From assembly GCA_002479035.1 (NCBI GenBank), contig DLLA01000084.1, positions 491 through 8,130 on the forward strand: DNA of 7,640 nucleotides, given 5' to 3'. A model generated the notes under the pieces. It was not told the origin of the DNA, did no database searches, and saw nothing but the letters and a program-made list of their open reading frames with translations. Shown here one piece after another: positions 1 through 5,819 of the stretch. Source of the DNA: Bacteroidales bacterium UBA7574. GTDB lineage: Bacteria; Bacteroidota; Bacteroidia; Bacteroidales; Paludibacteraceae. The first letter of the stretch is position 1. Each line of letters opens with the position of its first letter. Both the position numbers and the translations under genes were made by a program.

Positions 1-1621
1 TCAGCAGAATGATATACTGAATATCGTTGTCGGTGAGGCTTGGGTAATGGGCGCGGATATAGGGTACAAAGCCGCTGTAAGCCGTATTGAATTCCTTGAG
101 AAACGCCTTCCAACTGCTGTCGGTTGCCAAAGAGTAACGGTTGATATACGGGCTCAACCACAACGGCACAGGCTTCTTTGACGCGGGGACTGACTGATTC
201 ACGCGCTTTGCCAGTTCAATCCTGTCGGCAAGTATGCGGTGGAGAAAGTCGCGTTTCATGGCAAGGTCGGCATTCAGTTGTTTCATCTGGGCGCGTACCC
301 TCTTGCGCTCTTCCGCAGCGCGCTGGCGTTGGTGTTCGTTTTGTTGCGCAAGGCGTGCCTTGTCCGCCTCCAACCGTATGCGTGTCAGTTCCTGTTCGTG
401 GCGGAGTTGTTGCTCGTGTGTCCTGTGTGCCTTGATGACAAAAGCGGCGAGAAGTACGATAAGAACAAGCACCGCACACACGCAGCCGACGGTTATCCAC
501 AGCCGTTGCCGCTGAATCGTAAGGCGAAGTGATTTCTCCTGTTCCCGTTCCAAGTCGTAATGGCGGGCGATGGTATAGGTGCGCACCTTGGCATCCTCGG
601 CAATCTGTTCCGATTGGTCGCGGTATATCTCTCGGAGCACATCGTATGCAGTAGCGGCATCACCGGTCTTGGCTTCCCACCAACTGCGGAGATACTTGTA
701 CTGCTGTGCGTGCCACTTCGAGCCGACGGTATCCTGTGCAAGCATAGCCATATAGGGAGTCGCTTCCTGCAAACGGTCACGGGCAATGAGGTATTCGGCG
801 ACAACAGGCGCATAGTGTGGATTGTGCATCGAGTCCACCGAGAACCGGCATAGCCTATACACACGCAACGAATCGTACGCCCCGCTGTAGGACGCTTTCT
901 GTATGGCAATATCCATATAGAGCACTACATCGCGACTATCGCGGGCGATATGCAGAGCCGTGTCATAGTATGCGAGGCACATACTGTCCTGTGCAAAATC
1001 CAATGTGCGGGCTATATCGCGGTAGCAGCACGCCAATCGCCGTGGGTCTGACTGCGACTGGAAGTAGGGCAGTGCTTTCATGTAACATTCCTGTGCGATA
1101 TGGTAGAGTTCTTCCCCTTGGTCCATCACATTACCTTGCATATAGTATATCATACCGATATAAGGCTCCGCTGTATCCAATGCCGCAATGTAATCCTCTG
1201 CTTGCTTCAGGCTTTGCATGGCTTCATTGTAACGGTTCTGCAGGTAGTACGCTACGCCTTGCACATATAGTGCCTCGGACAGGTAACGGTCATTATGCTG
1301 TGCTGTGAGGTATGTAATCACATTGCCCATTACAGAGTCCGGCGATACGGGAAGCCCAAGCCGGATTGCGGAATGTTGATGCAGTAGTTGCCAATATGCT
1401 TGCTCATCTTCGGACAAGGAATCGTATGCCACACCCTCGAGGATAAGCCTTGCTGAGTCCGGAGATGTCCAAATCATGCGTTCTGCCTGTGCAATAGCAG
1501 GTGTATTCGGGTGATATGTATGACTGCAACTTGTTGAAATGCAACATACTATACATACTGTCATTACCGCAACGGATATGCGTGTCTTGTAGTAATTATT
1601 CACTTTCTTGCTGGAATACAT
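1..1621 (-). CDS. TPR-domain membrane regulator with probable C-terminal HTH (partial, C-terminus off window)
   Basis: An uninterrupted minus-strand reading frame gives 540 residues before the window edge. The start is ATG at 1621; an in-frame TAA at 1642-1640 excludes any earlier ATG. In order: a hydrophobic N-terminal segment (about 15-31) ending in a lipobox-like STSC with Cys32; helical repeats with TPR-like spacing (about 113-231, e.g. ALYVQGVAYYLQNRYNEA); one transmembrane helix (about 374-396); a charged coiled coil (about 400-470); and a segment from about 503 ending YPSLTDNDIQYIILL, which resembles the entry to the LuxR/sigma-4-like HTH found at the end of such Bacteroidetes proteins. 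Family knowledge suggests a periplasmic TPR sensor tied to a cytoplasmic DNA-binding domain. The HTH itself lies beyond the edge, so DNA binding is inferred. The ligand and targets are unknown. A promoter reads into it from 1758-1727. Confidence 0.85.
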   Translation of the reverse strand, partial: MYSSKKVNNYYKTRISVAVMTVCIVCCISTSCSHTYHPNTPAIAQAERMIWTSPDSARLILEGVAYDSLSEDEQAYWQLLHQHSAIRLGLPVSPDSVMGNVITYLTAQHNDRYLSEALYVQGVAYYLQNRYNEAMQSLKQAEDYIAALDTAEPYIGMIYYMQGNVMDQGEELYHIAQECYMKALPYFQSQSDPRRLACCYRDIARTLDFAQDSMCLAYYDTALHIARDSRDVVLYMDIAIQKASYSGAYDSLRVYRLCRFSVDSMHNPHYAPVVAEYLIARDRLQEATPYMAMLAQDTVGSKWHAQQYKYLRSWWEAKTGDAATAYDVLREIYRDQSEQIAEDAKVRTYTIARHYDLEREQEKSLRLTIQRQRLWITVGCVCAVLVLIVLLAAFVIKAHRTHEQQLRHEQELTRIRLEADKARLAQQNEHQRQRAAEERKRVRAQMKQLNADLAMKRDFLHRILADRIELAKRVNQSVPASKKPVPLWLSPYINRYSLATDSSWKAFLKEFNTAYSGFVPYIRAHYPSLTDNDIQYIILL

Positions 1622-1689
1622 ATATTGATTATCAATGAGTTATACTATATATTTTCGGGTATGTAGTAAGTATTTGTCCCCGCAAATCC

Positions 1690-1720
1690 TTGACAATAAT
1701 AAGAATTGGTATTACCTTTG
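1690..1720 (+). promoter_or_regulatory. Plus-strand promoter for a short intergenic transcript
   Basis: TTG at 1690-1692 and TACCTTTG at 1713-1720 are separated by 20 nt, the same spacing as the promoters upstream of ansA, rfbC and the TPR gene in this window. Transcription would start near 1725-1728 and run rightward to the terminator at 1974-2021. It points toward the TPR promoter, so the two cannot both be occupied by polymerase. Confidence 0.6.
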
Positions 1721-1726
1721 CACCGA

Positions 1727-1758
1727 CAAAGTTACAAAGAAACTATCAGATATACAAA
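1727..1758 (-). promoter_or_regulatory. Promoter of the TPR regulator gene
   Basis: On the minus strand, TTTG (plus 1755-1758) is followed after 20 nt by TAACTTTG (plus 1727-1734), an exact match to the Bacteroidetes TTTG / TAnnTTTG pattern. Transcription would begin near 1720 and leave a leader of about 100 nt before the ATG at 1621. Its -7 box faces that of the plus-strand promoter at 1690-1720, only 6 bp away. Confidence 0.7.
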
Positions 1759-1973
1759 TGCTCACAATAAAACAATAATGGTGAAGCCGACGACCTGTGA
1801 CAAGCATCAGTTTGTGGTACTTGCACGAACAGGAGGCATAAACAACACACATCCGCAAGTATGATGAAATCATCCAAGAAGAGAGTGCCAACCCGCAAGG
1901 AGGCATTGCGTATCAGAAGTGGATTAGAGTTCCCGTAGTGATGGAACGCTATTCTGCATTTTGTATTAGTCAC

Positions 1974-2021
1974 GAGGGCACTCTGTATTCGCTATCCCTG
2001 AGAGTGCCCTCATATTTTTTT
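1974..2021 (+). terminator. Strong intrinsic terminator of the short intergenic transcript
   Basis: GAGGGCACTCT (1974-1984) and AGAGTGCCCTC (2001-2011) are perfect 11-bp inverted repeats with a 16-nt loop. They are followed by ATA and then seven T residues at 2015-2021. The opposite side has no T run, so it terminates plus-strand transcription. Confidence 0.85.
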
Positions 2022-2024
2022 GAC

Positions 2025-2048
2025 CTTATAATATCTCTTATAATATCT
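2025..2048. repeat. Perfect 12-nt tandem duplication, AT-rich
   Basis: CTTATAATATCT occurs twice back to back, at 2025-2036 and 2037-2048, directly after the terminator. Each copy contains TATAAT, but Bacteroidetes do not use that as their main -10 box, so no promoter is called. Confidence 0.85.
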
Positions 2049-2078
2049 TTATTAGTGCCTTTCGTGGGGAGGGGTGAT

Positions 2079-2122
2079 GACCCGCGACAGACCCGCGACA
2101 GACACGCGACAAAGACGCGATT
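2079..2122. repeat. Four-unit 11-nt tandem array
   Basis: The units are GACCCGCGACA (2079-2089), the same again (2090-2100), GACACGCGACA (2101-2111) and the degenerate AAGACGCGATT (2112-2122). The period is exactly 11 nt, close to one helical turn. An array with the same period and a related GACACG core lies between rfbC and rfbD at 5739-5771. No coding frame explains it. Confidence 0.85.
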
Positions 2123-2127
2123 CTGAA

Positions 2128-2234
2128 AGCGTGTAACGGTGTAACAGTGTAACATCTGATTTTAATAATATACACCCGCCTGCGCGCGCAGGTGTATATA
2201 ATTTACAAATATAGTCGTTACACCGTTACACGCT
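2128..2234. repeat. 107-bp element with perfect 18-bp terminal inverted repeats and an inner GC-rich hairpin
   Basis: AGCGTGTAACGGTGTAAC (2128-2145) is the exact reverse complement of 2217-2234. Between them is a second inverted repeat, ATATACACC (2168-2176) with GGTGTATAT (2191-2199), enclosing alternating TGCGCGCGCA at 2181-2190. The left arm plus the next 8 bases holds three copies of GTGTAAC (2131-2137, 2139-2145, 2147-2153) and the right arm two inverted copies. There is no T run after either hairpin and no obvious target-site duplication. It could be a miniature mobile element remnant, a cruciform-forming protein site, or a clustered binding site for a GTGTAAC-recognising protein. Confidence 0.85.
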
Positions 2235-2262
2235 GATGGGGGCATACCAAAATGTTATTCGT

Positions 2263-2373
2263 TCAGAACGACGCGAGATGCATCGTCTCCATAACTCCAT
2301 AAACATAGCATAATCCATTCTGTTTGTACCAAAGTTCGGTGCGGTTGCCCTGATTGTGCATGGGGGTGAGCAT
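2263..2373 (-). CDS. Possible small ORF of 36 aa, doubtful
   Basis: The minus-strand ATG at 2373 opens 36 codons ending at TGA (2265-2263). The product begins MLTPMHNQGNRTELWYKQNG and is rich in aromatic residues and Met. There is no recognised domain, signal or membrane segment and no upstream promoter of the form seen elsewhere here. It lies between the inverted-repeat element and the ansA promoter. It may equally be a chance frame or a remnant. The overlapping DNA holds small palindromes, TCGTTC-A-GAACGA at 2259-2271 and GATGCATC at 2277-2284. Confidence 0.15.
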   Translation of the reverse strand: MLTPMHNQGNRTELWYKQNGLCYVYGVMETMHLASF

Positions 2374-2391
2374 AAAAAATAAGGACAAGGG

Positions 2392-2422
2392 TTGCATACG
2401 TTGCGGGAAAGTAGTAACTTTG
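2392..2422 (+). promoter_or_regulatory. Promoter of the ansA-pepD operon
   Basis: TTG at 2392-2394 and TAACTTTG at 2415-2422 are 20 nt apart, matching the Bacteroidetes -33/-7 pattern. Transcription would start near 2427-2431, giving a leader of about 30 nt before the ansA ATG at 2460. Confidence 0.75.
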
Positions 2423-2425
2423 TGC

Positions 2426-2439
2426 CCTAATCAATTAGG
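2426..2439. promoter_or_regulatory. Palindrome at the predicted ansA transcription start
   Basis: CCTAAT-CA-ATTAGG is a perfect 6-bp inverted repeat with a 2-bp centre. It begins 4 nt after the -7 box, so it covers the likely +1 site. The position suits a repressor operator; it could also form a small 5'-end hairpin. No regulator is identified. Confidence 0.4.
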
Positions 2440-2459
2440 TATGCCTTAAAGAGAAAACC

Positions 2460-3485
2460 ATGAAAGTATTGCTGATATTCACAGGCGGGACCATATCGAT
2501 GGTGCGAGACCCTGAGACGGGGGCACTGCACCCTGCCGATTTGGCGACCTTCAAAGCCTTTGTGCCGGAGTTGTTTACAAGCCATATCCACGTGGATATG
2601 CTGCCGTTTGAGCCGTTGGTGGACTCGTCGGACATCAATCCGCAGAGTTGGAAGAAGATGGCACACATGGTGTATGACCACTATGATGACTACGACGGGT
2701 TTGTGATTCTGCACGGCACGGACACGATGTCGTATTCGGCTTCGGCGTTGAGTTTCATGTTGGAGAACTTGAGCAAGCCGGTGGTGTTCACGGGCAGTCA
2801 GTTGCCAGTGGGCGTGCTGCGCTCGGACGCCAAGGAGAACCTGCTGACAGCCATTGAGATAGCCGCTGCGAAAGATGAGCAGGGCAGAGCCATGGTGCCT
2901 GAAGTGTGCCTGTTTATGGCGGACCAGTTGTTCCGCGGCAACCGCACGACCAAGCGCAATGCGGAGCATTTTGCAGCGTTTGCATCGTACAACTATCCCG
3001 CCCTCGCGCGTGCGGGCGTACATATAACATACAGTACGCAGTTGATACATTACCCCGATGATACGCAACCGTTGCGCCTAAGGGACAAGACCGACTGCAA
3101 TGTGGCGATACTGAAGTTGTTCCCCGGCATCACGGAACCCGTAGTGCATGCGATACTCTCGATGCCGGAGTTGCGCGGTGTGGTGCTGGAGACCTACGGA
3201 GCAGGCAATGCGCCGTCGTGCAAGTGGCTGTATGAGGAGTTGCACAGTGCAGTGGAGCGCGGTATCGTGATTGTGAACAAGACACAGTGCAACACAGGCT
3301 CGGTGACGATGGGGCAGTATGCGGTGAGCCTGAACCTGATGAAGGCGGGTGTGCTGTCGGGCTACGATATCACCACAGAGGCACTGCTGACCAAGATGAT
3401 GTACCTGTTTGGCGAATACCCGACTGATACAGAGGAAGTAAAGAGACTATTACAAATACCGCTGTGCGGTGAACTAACCAACTAA
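2460..3485 (+). CDS. ansA: Type I (cytoplasmic) L-asparaginase
   Basis: This 341-residue enzyme would hydrolyse L-asparagine to L-aspartate and ammonia in the cytoplasm. The amidase signature TGGTIS lies at 8-13 with the nucleophile Thr11. DSSD at 55-58 is the substrate-binding segment, and HGTDTM at 85-90 carries the second Thr/Asp pair (Thr87, Asp88). The catalytic Lys is probably Lys165 in NRTTK. The small C-terminal domain includes ETYGAGNAP (244-252) and NKTQCNTGSV (273-282). Length matches the E. coli type I enzyme (about 338 aa). There is no signal peptide, which favours type I over periplasmic type II. The ATG at 2460 puts TGGTIS at the usual distance from the N-terminus. Only 4 bp separate it from pepD, indicating an operon for amino-acid and peptide catabolism. 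Glutaminase side activity cannot be judged from sequence. Confidence 0.95.
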   Translation: MKVLLIFTGGTISMVRDPETGALHPADLATFKAFVPELFTSHIHVDMLPFEPLVDSSDINPQSWKKMAHMVYDHYDDYDGFVILHGTDTMSYSASALSFMLENLSKPVVFTGSQLPVGVLRSDAKENLLTAIEIAAAKDEQGRAMVPEVCLFMADQLFRGNRTTKRNAEHFAAFASYNYPALARAGVHITYSTQLIHYPDDTQPLRLRDKTDCNVAILKLFPGITEPVVHAILSMPELRGVVLETYGAGNAPSCKWLYEELHSAVERGIVIVNKTQCNTGSVTMGQYAVSLNLMKAGVLSGYDITTEALLTKMMYLFGEYPTDTEEVKRLLQIPLCGELTN

Positions 3486-3489
3486 GAAT

Positions 3490-4935
3490 ATGAAGAATTT
3501 AGAACCGAAGAGCCTGTGGGAGAACTTCTACAGCCTCACCCAAATCCCCCGTCCGTCGGGCAAGAAAGAAGAGATTTCCGCGTTTTTGGCGAACTACGGC
3601 CGCTCGCTCGGCTTGGAGACCATCGTGGACGAGATTGGCAACGTGATTATCCGCAAGCCCGCGAGTGCAGGCTATGAGAACCACCCCGGGGTGATTCTGC
3701 AAGGGCACATGGATATGGTGCCGCAGAAGAACTCGGACAAGGTGTTCGACTTCGAGAAAGACCCCATTGAGGCTTATGTGGAGGACAACGGCGAGTGGGT
3801 AACCGCCAACGGCACCACCCTCGGCGCGGACAACGGCATCGGCGTGGCTACGGCTATGGCTATATTGGCAGACAAGAATGTGGTACACCCGCCGTTGGAA
3901 GCATTCTTCACGGTGGACGAAGAGACCGGTATGTACGGTGCTTTTGCGCTGAAGGGCGGACTGCTGCAGGGCAAGACACTGCTGAACCTCGACTCGGAGA
4001 GCGAGGGCGAACTCTATATGGGTTGCGCCGGCGGTGTGGACACCACGGCACGCTTTGACTACGAGCCTGTGGAGACAGAGGAAGGCGACGTGGCTCTGCG
4101 CGTGAGCATCAAGGGCTGCAAGGGCGGTCACTCGGGCTGCGACATCCATCTGCAGCGCGCGAATGCCATCAAGTTGCTGTTCCGTTTCCTGAAAGACGCG
4201 GTGGCCAACTACGAGGCACGCATGGCATACGTGGAGGGCGGCAGCCTGCGCAACGCTATCCCGCGCGAGGCATCGGCTGTCATCACCATTCCCGCAGACG
4301 GGTTGGACGAGATGAAGCAGTTGGTAAACGACTATGAGGACCTGTTTATCCGCGAGTACGACGGCGTGGAGGACAACATCCGTTTCACCGCCGAGGACGT
4401 GGAGTGCCCGAAGACCGAGTTGCCCGAAGACACGCAAGACTTTCTGATTCACGCCATTACGCTCTGCCCGCACGGCGTATATCGCATGATTCCCGAGATG
4501 CCCGACATCGTGGAGACCAGCAACAACCTCGCCATGATTGGCACCGAGAACAACCGCATCACGGTGATGTGCCTCACCCGCTCGTCGGTGGAGTCGCGCA
4601 AGGAGGAACTGCGCCAGATTATCCAGTCGGCATTCGCCTTGGCAGGTGCAGAGACCGAGTTCACGGGTTCCTACCCGGGTTGGAAGCCCAACCTGCACAG
4701 CCATATCCTCGAGGTGATGAAGGATGTCTATCAGAAGGAGTTCGGCACCACGCCGCGTATCATCACCATCCACGCGGGCTTGGAGTGCGGCATCATCGGT
4801 CGCAACTATCCAGGCATGGATATGATTTCGTTCGGTCCGACCATCGAGCACCCGCACTCACCCGATGAGCGCGTGAACATCGCCACCGTGCAGAAGTTCT
4901 ACCACTTCCTGCTGGCTACGCTGAAACAGTTGTAA
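3490..4935 (+). CDS. pepD: Aminoacyl-histidine dipeptidase (M20 metallopeptidase, PepD/carnosinase type)
   Basis: The 481-residue product belongs to the dizinc M20 family and would cleave Xaa-His and other dipeptides in the cytoplasm. Visible family features are HMDMV at 73-77 (His73 metal ligand, Asp75), LGADNGIG at 111-118 (Asp114 bridging metal ligand), DEETG at 143-147 (Glu144 catalytic base, Glu145 ligand), Asp168 in NLDSE, GGHSG at 212-216 in the dimerisation lid, and EHPHSPDE at 453-460 with the distal His ligand, probably His456. Length is normal for PepD (about 480-490 aa). There is no signal peptide. The ATG follows the ansA stop by 4 bp and no separate promoter is seen, so both genes are probably on one transcript ending at the hairpin just downstream. 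Confidence 0.95.
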   Translation: MKNLEPKSLWENFYSLTQIPRPSGKKEEISAFLANYGRSLGLETIVDEIGNVIIRKPASAGYENHPGVILQGHMDMVPQKNSDKVFDFEKDPIEAYVEDNGEWVTANGTTLGADNGIGVATAMAILADKNVVHPPLEAFFTVDEETGMYGAFALKGGLLQGKTLLNLDSESEGELYMGCAGGVDTTARFDYEPVETEEGDVALRVSIKGCKGGHSGCDIHLQRANAIKLLFRFLKDAVANYEARMAYVEGGSLRNAIPREASAVITIPADGLDEMKQLVNDYEDLFIREYDGVEDNIRFTAEDVECPKTELPEDTQDFLIHAITLCPHGVYRMIPEMPDIVETSNNLAMIGTENNRITVMCLTRSSVESRKEELRQIIQSAFALAGAETEFTGSYPGWKPNLHSHILEVMKDVYQKEFGTTPRIITIHAGLECGIIGRNYPGMDMISFGPTIEHPHSPDERVNIATVQKFYHFLLATLKQL

Positions 4936-4956
4936 GCATTGCATTACAGACATACA

Positions 4957-4998
4957 AGAGCAATTGCCTGACTTTTGTTAGGCAGTTGCTCTGTTTTT
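4957..4998 (+). terminator. Intrinsic terminator of the ansA-pepD operon
   Basis: AGAGCAATTGCCT (4957-4969) pairs with AGGCAGTTGCTCT (4980-4992), a 13-bp stem with one G-U wobble and a 10-nt loop. It is followed by G and five T residues at 4994-4998. It begins 21 nt after the pepD stop codon. Confidence 0.85.
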
Positions 4999-5056
4999 AT
5001 TCGTGACTTTCCTCTGTCTAATCAACAAGTATTAAATAATACATTTAAGAAAAATC

Positions 5057-5087
5057 TTGCCGATATACAAAAAAAATCGTACCTTTG
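5057..5087 (+). promoter_or_regulatory. Promoter of rfbC (and probably rfbD)
   Basis: TTG at 5057-5059 and TACCTTTG at 5080-5087 are 20 nt apart, in an A-rich context. Transcription would start near 5092-5095, leaving a leader of under 20 nt before the ATG at 5111. The -7 box forms an inverted repeat with the leader: CCTTTG (5082-5087) and CAAAGG (5095-5100). Confidence 0.75.
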
Positions 5088-5110
5088 TGCCCAACAAAGG
5101 CAAGGTCATT

Positions 5111-5659
5111 ATGGACGTAAAAACAACCCCAATCAACGGACTATTGGTCATCGAGCCGAAGGTCTTCCGCGACGCACGCGGCTATTTCGTAGAGACGTAC
5201 AACGAGGAGCGGTATCGCGCTGCGGGCGTGGATGCCACCTTCGTGCAGGACAACCAGTCCTGTTCCTCGTATGGTGTGGTACGCGGCTTACACTTCCAGC
5301 GACCGCCCTACACACAGGCGAAGTTGGTCAGTTGTGCTGTCGGGCGTGTGTTGGACGTGGCAGTCGATTTGCGCAAGGGCAGCCCCACTTTCGGGCAGTG
5401 GTACGCCGTCGAACTGGACGCGGACAGCCACCGCCAGTTCTACATCCCCCGCGGCTTCGCACACGGTTTCTCCGTGCTGAGCGAAGTGGCGGTCTTCACG
5501 TACAAATGCGATAATCTCTACCACCCCGAGGCGGACGGCGGCTTGCTCTTGTCCGACCCCGACCTGGCTATCGACTGGCAAGTGCCTAAGGACAAGCGCA
5601 TCCTCAGCGAGAAAGACCAAAGGCACCCGCTGCTCCGCGACTTGGACAACCCGTTCTAA
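5111..5659 (+). CDS. rfbC: dTDP-4-dehydrorhamnose 3,5-epimerase
   Basis: This 182-residue cupin enzyme would convert dTDP-4-keto-6-deoxy-D-glucose to dTDP-4-keto-L-rhamnose, the third step of dTDP-L-rhamnose synthesis in the cytoplasm. The family pattern is complete: FRDARGYFVETY at 19-30, DNQSCSSYGVVRGLHFQ at 47-63 with catalytic His61, LDVAVDLRKGSPTFG at 81-95, YIPRGFAHGF at 111-120, Tyr131 as the likely acid, and SEKDQ at 166-170 supplying the probable Asp partner. Length is normal. I chose the ATG at 5111; the upstream TTG at 5057 lies inside the promoter -33 box and so cannot be translated from this transcript. rfbD follows after 198 bp. RfbA and RfbB are not in the window and must be encoded elsewhere if the pathway is complete. 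Confidence 0.95.
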   Translation: MDVKTTPINGLLVIEPKVFRDARGYFVETYNEERYRAAGVDATFVQDNQSCSSYGVVRGLHFQRPPYTQAKLVSCAVGRVLDVAVDLRKGSPTFGQWYAVELDADSHRQFYIPRGFAHGFSVLSEVAVFTYKCDNLYHPEADGGLLLSDPDLAIDWQVPKDKRILSEKDQRHPLLRDLDNPF

Positions 5660-5708
5660 CCCGTAAATTCAGTGTTGTCTTTGCAGGCTCAACTTCGAGT
5701 CTATAACA

Positions 5709-5774
5709 GGGCAACCTCGGGGTAACCTCGAGTCAATTACGGCAACGACACGGCAACGAGACGGCAACGACAGC
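5709..5774. repeat. 11-nt tandem array between rfbC and rfbD
   Basis: The clearest part is ACGGCAACGAC (5739-5749), ACGGCAACGAG (5750-5760) and ACGGCAACGAC (5761-5771). The same 11-nt period continues upstream in more degenerate form: GGGCAACCTCG (5709-5719) and GGGTAACCTCG (5720-5730). A looser repeat, AACTTCGAGTC near 5690-5700 against AACCTCGAGTC near 5724-5734, sits about three periods apart. It is outside any convincing gene. The period, and the GACACG string, match the array at 2079-2122. Confidence 0.85.
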
Positions 5775-5819
5775 CGACTATGCCGCGAGCATACAAGGAT
5801 TTCGCCGAAAGCATAATAG

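Larger units (their letters stand above)
1727..2021 (+). ncRNA. Candidate small RNA or leader transcript, about 290 nt
   Basis: The unit is bounded by a promoter (1690-1720) and a strong intrinsic terminator (1974-2021) and contains no convincing gene. Short plus-strand frames exist: 28 codons at 1778-1864, and 25 codons at 1861-1938 beginning MMKSSKKRVPTRKEAL and rich in Lys/Arg. Neither is recognisable, though either could be a leader peptide. The frame from 1842 (IRKYDEIIQEESANPQGG) reads like protein but has an in-frame stop at 1839-1841 and no ATG, so a decayed gene end is possible. AGAGTGCC at 1882-1889 repeats the 3' arm of the terminator and could pair with its 5' arm. The limits are inferred from the promoter and terminator. 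No known RNA family was recognised. Confidence 0.45.

Noticed and set aside
493..909. A 138-codon minus-strand frame
   Set aside because: Same strand but a different frame from the TPR regulator, overlapping its central part. Its composition is that of an out-of-frame translation.
817..1308. A 163-codon plus-strand frame, with other plus-strand frames between 178 and 853
   Set aside because: All are antisense to the 540-codon TPR regulator frame, which has a signal region, TPRs, membrane helix and coiled coil in order.
1712..1973. Two overlapping minus-strand frames of 64 and 75 codons
   Set aside because: They cover the TPR promoter and the opposite strand of the short transcription unit. 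No promoter or family resemblance supports them.
1938..2126. A 62-codon plus-strand frame with a hydrophobic stretch
   Set aside because: It runs straight through the strong terminator, the 12-nt duplication and the 11-nt array. The hydrophobic part is just the translation of the repeated CTTATAATATCT.
2079..2234. CRISPR array
   Set aside because: The repeats are 11 nt and directly adjacent without spacers, and the 18-bp repeats are a single inverted pair. No cas genes are present.
2427..3068. A 213-codon minus-strand frame
   Set aside because: Antisense to ansA and its leader. Its composition is Arg/His-rich and it has no domain; ansA is unambiguous.
3499..4857. A 452-codon open frame on the minus strand
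   Set aside because: It lies wholly antisense to pepD, whose M20 motifs are complete. The product is His/Val/Leu-rich with no recognisable domain, as expected from the complement of GC-biased codons.
4975..5514. A 179-codon plus-strand frame starting inside the pepD terminator
   Set aside because: It overlaps rfbC in another frame and its upstream part crosses the terminator and rfbC promoter. The rfbC frame has all family motifs.
5676..5683. A separate rfbD promoter (TGTCTTTG)
   Set aside because: It lacks the conserved A of TAnnTTTG and has no TTG about 20 nt upstream. Read-through from rfbC is simpler.
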